From Nocardiopsis eucommiae (lineage in GTDB: Bacteria; Actinomycetota; Actinomycetes; Streptosporangiales; Streptosporangiaceae): a stretch of DNA of 64,000 nucleotides. This document shows positions 54,155 through 63,560 of the stretch, one piece after another; the stretch's first letter is position 1; the number at the start of each line of letters is the position of its first letter. Position numbers and translations under genes: made by a program. The notes beneath the pieces are model-generated. The model ran no database searches, was not told the origin of the DNA, and saw nothing but the letters and a program-made list of their open reading frames with translations. The stretch is from the NCBI GenBank assembly GCA_018388625.1, contig CP074402.1, positions 3,224,001-3,288,000 on the forward strand. Direction: 5' to 3'.

Positions 54155-55566
54155 GGCGTCGGGTTCGCGGGAATCGGACCGCACGGCAGCTCCACTCGGA
54201 TTCGGGTCGGCCCGCCTTCGGGGCTCGTGAGTCCCATTGTCCCGCCCATCACGGCGACCCGGTCACCGAGGCCGGTCAGGCCGCTCCCGCGGTCGGCGTC
54301 GGCCCCGCCGACCCCGTCGTCGGTGACCTCCACGGTGAGGACGGCGGTTCCGTCCTCCCGCGCCCCGCCGGGGGTGCCGTTGGTCGCGGCCCGGGGGTCG
54401 CCGGGTGCCAGGTGGGCGCGCACGGTCACGGCGTGGGCCCGGGCGTGCTTGTAGACGTTGGTCAGTGCCTCCGCGACCACGAAGTACGCGGTCCCCTCCA
54501 CGTGCGGGGGAAGGCGGTGCGGGATCGCGGTCTCCACGGTGACGGGGACCGGGCAGTGGTCGGCCAGCTCCTGGAGGGCGTCGCGCAGTCCCCGGTCGGT
54601 GAGCACGCGCGGGTGGATGCCGCGCACCAGTTCGCGGAGTTCGGTGATGAGGTCGTCGACCTTGGTCTGGGCCGCCGCCACGCGGAGGTCGGCCGGGGTG
54701 CCCTCGTCCAGGTCCACTCGGGCCATGCCCAGGTCCATGCTGAGCGCCACGAGACGCTGCTGGGCGCCGTCGTGCAGGTCCCTTTCGATCCGGCGGCGCT
54801 CGTACTCGAAGGCGTTGACCAGGCGCGCACGGGACTCGGTGACCTGGTCGAGTTCGGCGCGCAGCACCTCCTTGGGCGGCCCGACCAGGAGGGCGCGGGC
54901 GATCACCCCGTGGCCATAGGACGTGAGCCCGCACACGTAGAGGAGCAGGAGGGCGGTCAGCGGGGCGGCGAGGGCGTAGGGCAGGGCCTCGGAGGGGGTG
55001 GTGAGGGTGGTCCAGCCCAGGGCGATCGGACCCTCGTTCTCGTCGAGCAGCAGGAAGGGGCCGGCCGCCAGGACGGCCGTGGCCACAGTCAGCGTCGTGG
55101 TCACCAGCAGGACCAGGCCGAAGATCGGGAACATGACGGCGGCGTAGGCGACCTCACGCCAGGTGGCGGCCTCGGAGTAGCGGGTGCGCGCCCAGCCCCA
55201 CAGCCCGGCGGGAGGGGACCGGTGCCCGCTGCGGTTCTCCTCCGGCATCACCAGGTACAGGCGCCGCCGCTCCAGCGCACCCAGGGGGATGGCCACCAGC
55301 GGCGCGAAGCAGAGCACCATGAGCAGTCCGAACAGGAACCACGACGCCTGCTCTCCGGCGCCGTGGCCGTTCCCCAGCCGGGCCACGAACACGGCCCAGG
55401 GCGCGTACACGGGCGCCGCCACGAGGAGCAGCGCGCCCCCGACAGCCAGGGTGGTGAGCGAGTAGGCCAGGGACCGCCACGGCCACGCCGAGAGCAGGTA
55501 CCGGGGGCTGGCGAGCGACTGGAGGAGCGTGCTCGGCCCTCTGCGGCGCACGTTCGGGGTGATCAT
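54151..55566 (-). CDS. Membrane sensor histidine kinase (HisKA_3 type)
   Basis: 471 residues. The N-terminal half has several membrane helices ([40 protein letters not shown] and others) with no large external domain. The phosphoacceptor histidine is in [20 protein letters not shown], and the ATP-binding part has [19 protein letters not shown] and [23 protein letters not shown] 55566 ([10 protein letters not shown]) was chosen over an upstream start because the preceding 17 residues are not family-like. Signal unknown; such kinases often sense membrane or antibiotic stress. Confidence 0.92.
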   Translation of the reverse strand: MITPNVRRRGPSTLLQSLASPRYLLSAWPWRSLAYSLTTLAVGGALLLVAAPVYAPWAVFVARLGNGHGAGEQASWFLFGLLMVLCFAPLVAIPLGALERRRLYLVMPEENRSGHRSPPAGLWGWARTRYSEAATWREVAYAAVMFPIFGLVLLVTTTLTVATAVLAAGPFLLLDENEGPIALGWTTLTTPSEALPYALAAPLTALLLLYVCGLTSYGHGVIARALLVGPPKEVLRAELDQVTESRARLVNAFEYERRRIERDLHDGAQQRLVALSMDLGMARVDLDEGTPADLRVAAAQTKVDDLITELRELVRGIHPRVLTDRGLRDALQELADHCPVPVTVETAIPHRLPPHVEGTAYFVVAEALTNVYKHARAHAVTVRAHLAPGDPRAATNGTPGGAREDGTAVLTVEVTDDGVGGADADRGSGLTGLGDRVAVMGGTMGLTSPEGGPTRIRVELPCGPIPANPTP

Positions 55567-55614
55567 GTCCCCCACGCTAGGGCGCGGCGCGGGGGCGGGG
55601 ACATCCGCCGGGCC

Positions 55615-55647
55615 CACCGGTTCGGGGTAGGGACGGCACTACCGGTG
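55615..55647. promoter_or_regulatory. Inverted repeat upstream of histidine kinase
   Basis: CACCGGT-N19-ACCGGTG lies between the kinase start (55566) and purB (55704). It could be the cognate response-regulator site, but the spacing is wide. Confidence 0.35.
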
Positions 55648-55703
55648 AACTGGGGCTGGACCGACGCGCACCCGGCCCGCCCGGGGCGATAGGGTCGGAC
55701 GAC

Positions 55704-57134
55704 GTGAGCGCGAAACCTGTGATCCCCGATGTCCTGGCTGCCCGCTACGCGTCCGCGGAGCTGACCCGGCTGTGGTCCCCTGAGTACAAGGTGGTCGCCG
55801 AGAGGCGGCTGTGGCTGGCCGTGCTGCGTGCCCAGGCGCGTCTGGGCGTGGACGTTCCGGCCGGTGTGGTGGAGGACTACGAGAAGGTCCTCGAACAGGT
55901 CGACCTGGCCTCCATCGCCGCGCGCGAACGGGTCACCCGGCACGACGTGAAGGCCCGGATCGAGGAGTTCAACGCCCTCGCCGGTCACGAGCACGTCCAC
56001 AAGGGCATGACCTCGCGCGACCTCACCGAGAACGTCGAGCAGCTCCAGATCCGCGACAGCCTGCTGCTGGTGCGCGACCGCGTGGTGGCGCTGCTGGCCC
56101 GGCTCGGTCGGCTCTCCGCCGAGTACGGCGAGACGGTCATGGCGGGCCGGTCCCACAACGTGGCGGCGCAGGCCACGACCCTGGGCAAGCGGTTCGCGTC
56201 GATCGCGGACGAGGTCCTGGTGGCCCTCGGGCGCCTGGACGAGCTGATCGCCCGGTACCCGTTGCGCGGGATCAAGGGCCCGGTCGGCACCGCCCAGGAC
56301 ATGCTGGACCTGCTCGGCGGCGACCGCGCGGCCCTGGACGCGCTGGAGGACGAGGTCGCCTCCCACCTGGGCTTCGAGCACCGTTTCACCAGCGTGGGCC
56401 AGGTGTACCCGCGTTCGCTGGACTTCGAGGTGCTGACCGCGCTGGTGCAGCTCGCCGCCGGTCCCTCCTCCCTGGCCAGGACGATCCGCCTGATGGCGGG
56501 GCACGAGCTGGTCACCGAGGGCTTCGCCGAGGGCCAGGTGGGCTCGTCCGCGATGCCGCACAAGATGAACACGCGCTCGTGCGAGCGGGTCAACGGCCTC
56601 ACCGTGATCCTGCGCGGGTACGCGTCGATGACCGGTGAGCTGGCGGGCGACCAGTGGAACGAGGGCGACGTGTCGTGCTCGGTCGTGCGCCGGGTGGCGC
56701 TGCCGGACGCGTTCTTCGCCTTCGACGGGCTGGTCGAGACCATGCTGACGGTGCTGGACGAGTTCGGTGCCTTCCCCGCCGTGATCTCCGCGGAGCTGGA
56801 CCGGTACCTGCCGTTCCTGGCCACCACCAAGATGCTGATGGCGGCGGTGCGCGCCGGGGTGGGCCGCGAGACCGCGCACGAGCTCATCAAGGAGCACGCG
56901 GTGGGCTCGGCGCTGGCCATGCGTCAGGAGGGCGTGGGCAACCAGCTGCTGGACCGGCTGGCCGCCGACGAGCGCTTCCCGCTGGACCGCGCCGCCCTGG
57001 ACGCGCTGCTGGCCGACCGGATCACCTTCACCGGTGCCGCCGCCGACCAGGTGGCCGCCGTGGTGGCGCGGATCGAGGAGGTCACCTCGGCCCGCCCGGA
57101 GGCCGCCGCCTACACGCCCGGTTCGATCCTGTAG
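55704..57134 (+). CDS. purB: Adenylosuccinate lyase
   Basis: Catalyses two steps of purine synthesis: SAICAR to AICAR, and adenylosuccinate to AMP. 476 residues of the fumarase/aspartase superfamily with HVHKGMTSRDLTENVEQLQI, GRSHNVAAQATTLGKRFAS and the signature EGQVGSSAMPHKMNTRSCER. The length fits the actinobacterial PurB. GTG 55704 lies eight bases after TAGGGT, without a Shine-Dalgarno, suggesting a leaderless transcript. Confidence 0.96.
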   Translation: MSAKPVIPDVLAARYASAELTRLWSPEYKVVAERRLWLAVLRAQARLGVDVPAGVVEDYEKVLEQVDLASIAARERVTRHDVKARIEEFNALAGHEHVHKGMTSRDLTENVEQLQIRDSLLLVRDRVVALLARLGRLSAEYGETVMAGRSHNVAAQATTLGKRFASIADEVLVALGRLDELIARYPLRGIKGPVGTAQDMLDLLGGDRAALDALEDEVASHLGFEHRFTSVGQVYPRSLDFEVLTALVQLAAGPSSLARTIRLMAGHELVTEGFAEGQVGSSAMPHKMNTRSCERVNGLTVILRGYASMTGELAGDQWNEGDVSCSVVRRVALPDAFFAFDGLVETMLTVLDEFGAFPAVISAELDRYLPFLATTKMLMAAVRAGVGRETAHELIKEHAVGSALAMRQEGVGNQLLDRLAADERFPLDRAALDALLADRITFTGAAADQVAAVVARIEEVTSARPEAAAYTPGSIL

Positions 57135-57148
57135 GCCCGTACGTCGTC

Positions 57149-57180
57149 GGGGCTCGGGGCGCGCGGCGTCCCCGGGCCCC
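57149..57180. terminator. Terminator between purB and the second kinase
   Basis: GGGGCTCGGGG pairs with CCCCGGGCCCC (one T-G pair) around ten bases, between converging genes. Confidence 0.75.
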
Positions 57181-57213
57181 TTCGTGGTTCCCGGACCGTC
57201 GCGTGTCCGCCCG

Positions 57214-58468
57214 TCAGACGGGTTCGGGTTCCGCGTCCACCGTCGTGGGCAGTGCGGCGCTCAGCCGCCACCCGCCGTCGGGGGTCCCCTCGGAGGTGAG
57301 TCGGCCCCCAGCGCGTCCACCCGCTCCCGTAGACCGGACAGTCCGTACCCGCTCGCTGGCGGGGGCACGAGGTCGCCCGGCGGTTCCGCGTTGGTGACGT
57401 CCACGGTCAGGCAGCCCGCATCCGGCTGGAGCGTGACGGTCACGTCGGCCCCGGCGGCGTGCTTGGCGGCGTTGGTGACGCCCTCCTTCACCACCTGGAA
57501 GGCGGTGCGCTGGACGGCGGGCGGGAGGTCGTGCCCTCCCGTGAGCCCGTCCCGGAGTTCGACGGTCATCCCCGCCGCGCGCCACTCGTCGAGCAGTTCC
57601 CGTACCCGTCCCAGAGTGGGCTGCGGTCGCGGCCGCGTCGGTGCCGGGGCGGAGGGCTGTTCGCGCAGCACACCGAGGATGTCGCGCAGCTCCCCCAGGG
57701 CCTGGCGTCCCGTTCCTCGGATGAGTCCGGCGGTCTCCAGGGCCCTGGGATCGCTGGTGGAGACCTCCAACCCCCGGCGTGCAGGACGATGAGGCTGACC
57801 CGGTGGGCGACGACGTCGTGCATCTCGCGTGCGATGCGGTTGCGTTCGGCGCTCACCGCGCGCTCCGCGAGCAGGTGCTGTTCCCGGTCGAGCCGTTCGG
57901 CACGCTCCCTGAGCCCGTCCACCAGCTCGCGGCGGGTGCCCACGTACAGCCCGACGGCCAGGAGCAACAGCACGGCCGTCACTCCCATGAAGACGATGTC
58001 GGCGGCCTCCCGGAAGGCCAGCACGATCCCGGCGGCGTAGGCCGCGGACCACACCACCGGGGAGAGCGGGCCCCTGGCGTGGACGGCGTGGGAGTAGACC
58101 GCCACGAGGACCGGCACGACGTTGCCGAACCCCAGGAGCAGGACGAGCGCCGACCCCAGCAGCCACAGGGGCCGGGCACGCCGTACCAGCATGGTCGCCG
58201 TCACGACCAGCACGGGGAGCACGTAGTACAGCAGCCCCGGCAGCTCCGGCCCGTAGCGGGCGGACTCGGCCTCGAAGAGCTCTCTCATCCAGGTTCCGGC
58301 CAGGCCCCAGCCGTCCATGGACTGGATCTGGAACTGGAGGGTCAGGAGCACGGTCCCCAGGGCGTACAGCCAGTCGGCGACGGTCCAGCGCCACTCGCGT
58401 CGGGTGAGGGGGTCCAGGCCGCGCCACCGGGCGAGGCAGCGGCTGGGGTGAGGGATCCGGGTGCGCAT
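57214..58468 (-). CDS. Unpaired membrane sensor histidine kinase (two bases lost)
   Basis: 418 residues after repair. Membrane helices fill residues about 25-190 (LPGLLYYVLPVLVVTATMLV, LGSALVLLLGFGNVVPVLVA and others). The HisKA_3 box is RNRIAREMHDVVAHRVSLIV; a base lost near 57770 is restored to give LHAGGLEVSTSDPRALETAG. The ATPase part has VVKEGVTNAAKHAAGADVTV and a final GYGLSGLRERVDAL; a base lost near 57310 restores GGRLTSEGTPDGGWRLSAAL and the stop. No response regulator is adjacent, which is unusual for this DesK-like class. The ATG at 58468 is used. Confidence 0.9.
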
Positions 58469-58534
58469 GGGGGCTGAGTTTAGGACGCCCACCCCCGTGT
58501 CCGGACCGTGGGACGGATCCCCGGGGCACGCTCC

Positions 58535-58548
58535 CCCACGAAAGTGGG
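58535..58548. promoter_or_regulatory. GAAA-centred palindrome upstream of the orphan kinase
   Basis: CCCACGAAAGTGGG: five-base arms CCCAC/GTGGG around GAAA, 67 bases upstream of the kinase start. It has the same ACGAAAGT core as CCGACGAAAGTCGG at 31309-31322. Confidence 0.55.
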
Positions 58549-58736
58549 TGTCGGCACCGACCAAGGAGACGGAGGTACGGCCGCGACCCGGTACTTCCGA
58601 GACCACGAGGATCCTTCGCCGGGGGCATGCCCGGAGGTGGTGGCCGACCGTAGCATGACGGCGACTCCGGGACACCGGGGCGTGCGGCGCCCCCGCGCCC
58701 CTCCCGGCCCCCACCCCCACGAGCGGAGAGACCCTC

Positions 58737-60194
58737 ATGCCCCTTGTACGCGCCGCCTCGCTGACAGCCCTGTCAGGGTTGCTGCTCACCGCCGGCGCCG
58801 TCCCGGCCGGGGCCGCGCCCGACCCGGAACCGGACTGGCGGCTCTGCGCGGAGGTGGCCGCCGGTTGGGACGAGGACGACGAACGCACCCTGTGCGGGAC
58901 CGTGACCGTGCCCGTCGACCACGACGACCCCGGCGGCCGCACCATCGAACTCGCCGTCACCCGGGTTCCGGCAGCGGAGGGGAACACCTATCCGGTGCTG
59001 TTCAACCCCGGCGGACCTGGACAGCAGGGCGTGACCATGCCCGGAGCCATCCTGGACAGTGAGGCGGGCGACCTCGGGCTGAGGCACGACCTCGTCGGGC
59101 TCGATCCGCGCGGCGTCGGCCACAGCGCGGCGCTGGAGTGCGACCACGACTACCGCGCGACCGATCCCACGGGGGATCCGAGCGCGGAGGAGCGGGCGCG
59201 TGCACTCGCCGAGGAGCACGCCCGGATCAACGCGGAGTGCCACGCCCACGACCCGGAGCTGGTCGAGTCCCTGACCGTGGAGAACGCGGCCCGTGACATG
59301 GACCTGGTCCGTCAGGCGCTGGGCGCCGAGACCATCGGCTTCTACGGGATCTCGTGGGGGTCCCTGCTCGGCGCGGCCTACCGTTCCCTGTACGACGACC
59401 GGGTCGAGGCCATGCTCCTGGACTCGGTGGTCTCCCCGGACACCAGTGTGTCCCGGCTGGAGGAGGGCCAGGCGGAGGCGGGCGAGGAGGTCTTCCACCG
59501 GTTCACCGACTGGGTGGCCGAGCACGACGCGGTCTACGGTCTCGGCACGGTGGGCGGGCCGGTGCGGGCGCGTGTGCTGGAGCTCCGTGACGAGCTGGCG
59601 GAGCATCCGCGCACCGCGCCCGACGGGACGGTGGTGGACGGCGACACCGTGACGGCGCTGCTGCCCACGCCCGAACGCGAGTGGCCCGACAACGCCGCCG
59701 CCCTGGTGACCCTGCTGGACGGGGGCGTCCCCGGGCCGGGGCGGCCTCCGGTGCAGGGGTTCGGCTGGGACACCGAGACCGACGGCGGCACGTTCTTCGC
59801 CCAGATGGCGCTGCTCTGCAACGACTCCGAGAGCCCGCGCGACTTCGACCAGGTGTGGCGGCACCGGACCGAACGGGCCGAGCGCCTGCCCGCCATGGGC
59901 ACCCTGGGCTTCTACGAGCACCTGTGCGTGGGCTGGCCCACGGAGGGCCGGGCTCCGGAGCTGCGCCGGGGTGAGAGCCCGCTCCAGCTGGTCGGCCACA
60001 CCCGTGAGATGGTCACCCCCCACCGCTGGGCCCTGGACATGCGCGAGGTCGTCGGCGGACGGGTGCTGAGCGTGGAGGACGACGGCCACGGCACGCTGGA
60101 CGAGCTGCCCTGCGCCGAGGTGGCGGTGGAGTTCTTCGAGACCCGGGAGCCGGTCACCGAGACCTGCCCGGGCACCACTCCGCCCACCCCCTGA
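58737..60194 (+). CDS. Secreted tripeptidyl-aminopeptidase-like alpha/beta hydrolase
   Basis: 485-residue exported hydrolase of the Streptomyces TAP/SlpD-SlpE peptidase family (S33). The signal peptide covers about residues 1-27 (ends AGAAPD). Landmarks: VLFNPGGPGQQGV for the oxyanion hole, DLVGLDPRGVGHS, the nucleophile elbow FYGISWGSLLGA, and the C-terminal DGHGTLDELPC with the catalytic His. Cysteines near the C-terminus suggest disulfides. It removes N-terminal tripeptides from extracellular peptides in the known relatives. ATG 58737 follows GGAGAGACCCTC. Confidence 0.92.
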   Translation: MPLVRAASLTALSGLLLTAGAVPAGAAPDPEPDWRLCAEVAAGWDEDDERTLCGTVTVPVDHDDPGGRTIELAVTRVPAAEGNTYPVLFNPGGPGQQGVTMPGAILDSEAGDLGLRHDLVGLDPRGVGHSAALECDHDYRATDPTGDPSAEERARALAEEHARINAECHAHDPELVESLTVENAARDMDLVRQALGAETIGFYGISWGSLLGAAYRSLYDDRVEAMLLDSVVSPDTSVSRLEEGQAEAGEEVFHRFTDWVAEHDAVYGLGTVGGPVRARVLELRDELAEHPRTAPDGTVVDGDTVTALLPTPEREWPDNAAALVTLLDGGVPGPGRPPVQGFGWDTETDGGTFFAQMALLCNDSESPRDFDQVWRHRTERAERLPAMGTLGFYEHLCVGWPTEGRAPELRRGESPLQLVGHTREMVTPHRWALDMREVVGGRVLSVEDDGHGTLDELPCAEVAVEFFETREPVTETCPGTTPPTP

Positions 60195-60200
60195 GCACGG

Positions 60201-60236
60201 CCGGTGTGTCCTCCGCCCCGTGGGAGGGCACACCGG
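60201..60236. terminator. Bidirectional terminator after the peptidase
   Basis: CCGGTGTGTCCTCC pairs with GGAGGGCACACCGG (one T-G pair) around eight bases, between converging genes. Confidence 0.85.
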
Positions 60237-60239
60237 TGG

Positions 60240-60545
60240 TCACTCCGCGCCCAGGTCGCGCAGCGCGCGTTCCCAGCGGTGTCGGCGCTCCTCGACGGGC
60301 ATCTCCCACCAGGGTGTGCCCCTCTCCCCCAGCCCCTCCTTGGCGTGCCGCACGTTCGCCCTGGCCCGTTCCTCGGCCTCGGCGTCCCCGGCGCGCAGGG
60401 CCGAGGCCACACCGCGGCGCGCCTCCATGAGGAGGTCGACCAGGCGCTGGCGGACCGACTCCGGGAGTTCGGGGTCACTGGCCCGCCACCTTCGGCCCCC
60501 GACGACGACGTGGCGTCCGTCGGGGGTGCGTTCGGCGTCCGACAT
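60240..60545 (-). CDS. Small conserved actinobacterial protein (annotated elsewhere as Tol biopolymer-like)
   Basis: 101 residues, starting MSDAERTPDGRHVVVGGRRW and then RASDPELPE. The rest is a charged helix (MEARRGVASALRAGDAEAEE followed by RARANVRHAKEGLGERG) ending in PWWEMPVEERRHRWE. The DGRHVVVGGRRWR opening is widely conserved in actinobacteria and often labelled 'biopolymer transporter Tol', although it has no transport domain. Function unknown. Confidence 0.85.
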   Translation of the reverse strand: MSDAERTPDGRHVVVGGRRWRASDPELPESVRQRLVDLLMEARRGVASALRAGDAEAEERARANVRHAKEGLGERGTPWWEMPVEERRHRWERALRDLGAE

Positions 60546-60723
60546 GCCCCGGAACCTGCCCTGGATCGCCGTTCCCCAACCGGGACCCCCGAGCGCGGAT
60601 ATGACGCAGTTCACTCGGGCTTACACTGGGTCTGAAAGTTAACACCTATTACGGTTGGAGGCGCCGACATGCCCGGCATGTCGGACGCACGAGCGTTGGC
60701 GCCCTCGACCCCCGGAGCTCCCC

Positions 60724-60876
60724 ATGATCGACCCCACCTCGTTCGGCACCGCACTGACCACGTTGGCGGTCATCGCGGCGATGGTGATCGCCTTCGGCCT
60801 GGCCGTCCTGTCCGACATGGCCATGCGCCGACGCGAGGACCGTGCGGCCTCCGACCGTCGGTCCACCGACGGCTGA
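60724..60876 (+). CDS. Single-helix membrane microprotein, 50 residues
   Basis: MIDPTSFGTALTTLAVIAAM leads into one helix (about residues 8-30), followed by the basic tail MRRREDRAASDRRSTDG. GGAG lies eight bases upstream of the ATG. A frame starting at 60669 with a better ribosome site reads low-complexity protein and is not preferred. I cannot name a family. Confidence 0.55.
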   Translation: MIDPTSFGTALTTLAVIAAMVIAFGLAVLSDMAMRRREDRAASDRRSTDG

Positions 60877-60992
60877 CCCTCCGCCACACTGACCGCTCTC
60901 CCCTTCCGCCCCACTATGGTGGGATTCGGCCGCATGGTGCGGCACGGTGATCGGCGCCCGCTCCGCCTTCCCAGAAGCTGAGACGGAGCCGT

Positions 60993-61889
60993 ATGAACCC
61001 TCCCCTCCGTGCCCGGGCCCGCCCCCGGACGGAAGAAGCTCTCCCCCTGGCCATGGTCGGCCTGGGATGCGGCGGCTGCGCGACCCTGACCCTTCTCGGG
61101 TTCGTCGCCCTGGTCGTGCTCGCACTCCTCCTGCCGCCGACGGCCGAGGAACCCGCGTCCGCGTCCCCCACGGAGGAGCCCGTCCTCGAACTGGTGGGAC
61201 TCGACCTCCCGGACGCCGAGGACCAACTGGACGAGGCCGGTCTGGACCTCGGTGACCTCGTACTCGGCGCGCTCGCGGAGGACGTGGCCTGGACCCGATC
61301 GGCCATGGCCGTGTGCGGCCAGGAAGTCGACCGGGACACGGCGGCGCTCACCGTGGCGCCCGAGGGGGTCGACTGCCCCGAGGCCCCCGACGCCTCCGAG
61401 GAGTGGCCGACGCTGCCCGACTTCGTCGACGGGAGTGTCGGGGACGCCCGGGCGTGGATCGAGGGCGCGGGCCTCACCGTGGAGGTCACCAGCGCCTTCG
61501 GGGACACGGACGCCCCGGACCCGGCACGGGCCGACGGGCACACCGTGTGCGGTCAGGAACCGGACGGGAACGATGCCACCGCCCCGTTCTCCGACGCCTT
61601 CGCGGTGGAGCTCTTCGCGGTCCCCGGGGACCTGGACTGCCCCGGGGAGATCGGTGACCCCAGCCCGACTCCGGAACCCGAACCCGAACCCGAGCCGGAA
61701 CCCGCGCCGGACCCGGAGCCCGAACCGGCACCGGCACCCGACCCCGATCCGGCACCCGCGCCGGTCCAGGGCGTGCACCCCGGATCCTTCTGCTCGCAGC
61801 ACTGGCAGTACGGGCACACCAGCAACGGCACCCTCATGCAGTGCACCACCACAGCGGAGGACTCACGCTTCCGATGGCGCTCCGCCTGA
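60993..61889 (+). CDS. Membrane-anchored protein with PASTA-like repeats, Glu-Pro linker and cysteine C-terminal domain
   Basis: 298 residues. A single helix (ATLTLLGFVALVVLALLLPP, about 30-49) anchors the protein with its C-terminus outside. Two PASTA-like units follow (LELVGLDLPDAEDQLDEAGL; TLPDFVDGSVGDARAWIEGA), each with a later CGQE motif. Residues about 227-255 are a Pro-Glu/Pro-Asp repeat linker. The last 33 residues, with CSQHWQYGHTSNGTLMQC and DSRFRWRSA, match a cysteine-pair C-terminal motif found on many actinobacterial surface proteins. It may bind cell-wall peptidoglycan. Confidence 0.82.
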   Translation: MNPPLRARARPRTEEALPLAMVGLGCGGCATLTLLGFVALVVLALLLPPTAEEPASASPTEEPVLELVGLDLPDAEDQLDEAGLDLGDLVLGALAEDVAWTRSAMAVCGQEVDRDTAALTVAPEGVDCPEAPDASEEWPTLPDFVDGSVGDARAWIEGAGLTVEVTSAFGDTDAPDPARADGHTVCGQEPDGNDATAPFSDAFAVELFAVPGDLDCPGEIGDPSPTPEPEPEPEPEPAPDPEPEPAPAPDPDPAPAPVQGVHPGSFCSQHWQYGHTSNGTLMQCTTTAEDSRFRWRSA

Positions 61890-61903
61890 GGCCGAGGAGC
61901 CCG

Positions 61904-61932
61904 GTGAGGGGCCCCGAGACGGGGTCCCTCAC
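61904..61932. terminator. Bidirectional terminator
   Basis: GTGAGGGGCCCC pairs with GGGGTCCCTCAC (one G-T pair) around the loop GAGAC, in the 59 bases between converging genes. Confidence 0.85.
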
Positions 61933-61948
61933 CTCGGTCGCCCCCGGC

Positions 61949-62904
61949 TCAGTCCACCGTGGTCAGCCGCGTGAACAGGGCCGGGTCGACGTTGCCCCCG
62001 ACACCACGGCGACCGTGGCCTCGGGCCGCCCCGACACCGTCTCCACCTTCCCCGCCAGCACCGCCGCCGTGGCCAGCGCGCCACTGGGTTCGGAGACGAG
62101 TCGGGCCCCGTGGGCGAGCGCGGACACGGCCCGGGCGATCTCCTCCTCGGAGACCGTGACGATCTCGTCCAACCGGGCCGACAGGTGCGCGAAGGTGCGT
62201 TCGGACAGGCAGACGCGGACCCCGTCGGCCATGGTCCGGTGGGTGCGCTCCGGTGCCCAGGCGACCAGGCGCCCCTCGCGCAGGCTCTCGGCGGCGTCGG
62301 CCGCCAGCTCGGGCTCCACACCCACCACGCGCACCCGTGTGTGCGCCGCCCGCGCGGCCGTGGCCACGCCGGAGGCCAGTCCGCCGCCACCCACGGGCAC
62401 CACGATGGTGGTGACCTCGGGCGACTGTTCCAGGACCTCCAGGCCCACGGTGCCCTGCCCGGCGATCACCCGGGGATCGTCGAAGGGCGGGATCAGCGCG
62501 CGGAGTTCACGGTCGCGAAGCTCGGTGGCGGTGGCCAGGCGTTCGGCGGGCGGCACGGTCACCACACGCGCGCCGTGTGCGCGAATCCGCTCCACCTTGA
62601 CCTCCGGGGCGCCCTGCGGCACCACGACGGTGCAGGACACACCCTGACGGGCGGACGCGAGGGCCAGCGCGAGACCGTGGTTGCCCGAGGAGTGCGTGAC
62701 CACCCCGCGTTCGCGCTGGACCGGGGTGAGCTGGGCGACGGCGTTGGTGGCGCCGCGCAGTTTGAAGGCGCCGGTGGGTTGCAGGCTCTCCGGCTTGAGG
62801 AGGAGGTCCGTCCCGTGGGGACCCACGGTGAGGGGCGTGCGCACGACGTGGCCCCGAATCCGGGAGGCCGCGGCGCGGACGTCGTCGGCGGTGACCAGTT
62901 CCAT
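61949..62904 (-). CDS. Threonine/serine dehydratase-like PLP enzyme (one base lost)
   Basis: 318 residues of fold-type II PLP enzymes, IlvA/threonine-serine dehydratase or serine racemase group; deaminates threonine or serine to the 2-oxo acid. The PLP lysine is in TGAFKLRGATNAV, then SSGNHGLALALASARQG, the phosphate cradle VPVGGGGLASG and VEPELAADAAESLREG. A base lost near 61982 hides the normal end; repair gives VSGGNVDPALFTRLTTVD and the stop at 61949. There is no regulatory ACT domain, so it is a catabolic-type enzyme. Confidence 0.9.
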
Positions 62905-62954
62905 CCGGTGGGTATGCCCGCCCCCACCCCCGGCACACGGGATACTCGTCGGTG

Positions 62955-63548
62955 ATGCGTACCGAACACACCCCCGCCGCCCTGCCCGGCCGGGACTTCT
63001 ACAAGCTGATGTCGTCGGTGATCCTCCCGCGCCCGATCGCGTGGGTCTCCACCACCTCCGAGTCCGGCGTGGACAATTTGGCGCCGCACTCCTTCTTCAC
63101 CATCTCCTGCACCGAACCGCCGATCGTGCAGTTCACCTCGGTGGGGCGCAAGGACTCCCTGCGCAACGCCGAGGCCACCGGGGAGTTCGTGGTCAACCTG
63201 GCCACCGAGCCGCTCCAGGACCAGGTCAACGCGACAGGGACGGAGTACCCGCCACACCTGAGCGAGTTCGACGAGCTGGGCATCGAGCGGGAGGCGAGCA
63301 CGACGGTGCGGCCTCCCCGGGTGGCCGCGTCGCCGGTGGCGCTGGAGTGCGCCCTGCACTCGACCCTGCGCCTGGGTGACTCCACCGTGGTGTTCGGCCG
63401 GGTCCAGACGGTGGCCGTGGACGAGTCCGTCGTGGTGGACGGGCTTCCCGAGGCCACGCTGCTGCGTCCGATGGCGCGGCTCGGGCGCAACGAGTGGTCC
63501 ACCCTGGGAGAGGTGCGGGCCGTCGACCGCATCCCCTACAGGCCCTGA
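62955..63548 (+). CDS. Flavin reductase-like FMN-binding protein
   Basis: 197 residues. The FMN-binding split barrel is recognised from YKLMSSVILPRPIAWVSTTS, NLAPHSFFTISCTEPPIVQF and GEFVVNLATE. Members supply reduced flavin to monooxygenases or act as NAD(P)H:FMN oxidoreductases. ATG 62955 lies eight bases after GATACT and 51 bases from the divergent dehydratase start; there is no Shine-Dalgarno. No flavin-dependent oxygenase is adjacent. Confidence 0.9.
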   Translation: MRTEHTPAALPGRDFYKLMSSVILPRPIAWVSTTSESGVDNLAPHSFFTISCTEPPIVQFTSVGRKDSLRNAEATGEFVVNLATEPLQDQVNATGTEYPPHLSEFDELGIEREASTTVRPPRVAASPVALECALHSTLRLGDSTVVFGRVQTVAVDESVVVDGLPEATLLRPMARLGRNEWSTLGEVRAVDRIPYRP

Positions 63549-63560
63549 CCCCCGGGGCCG

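Noticed and set aside
60669..60950. 93-codon frame with a good ribosome site overlapping the 50-residue membrane protein
   Set aside because: The translation is His/Arg/Pro-rich low complexity, while the other frame encodes a clean membrane helix with a basic tail.
61670..61760. Short tandem DNA repeat that might suggest a CRISPR or VNTR
   Set aside because: It encodes the Pro-Glu/Pro-Asp linker of a surface protein; unit length is six bases and there are no spacers.
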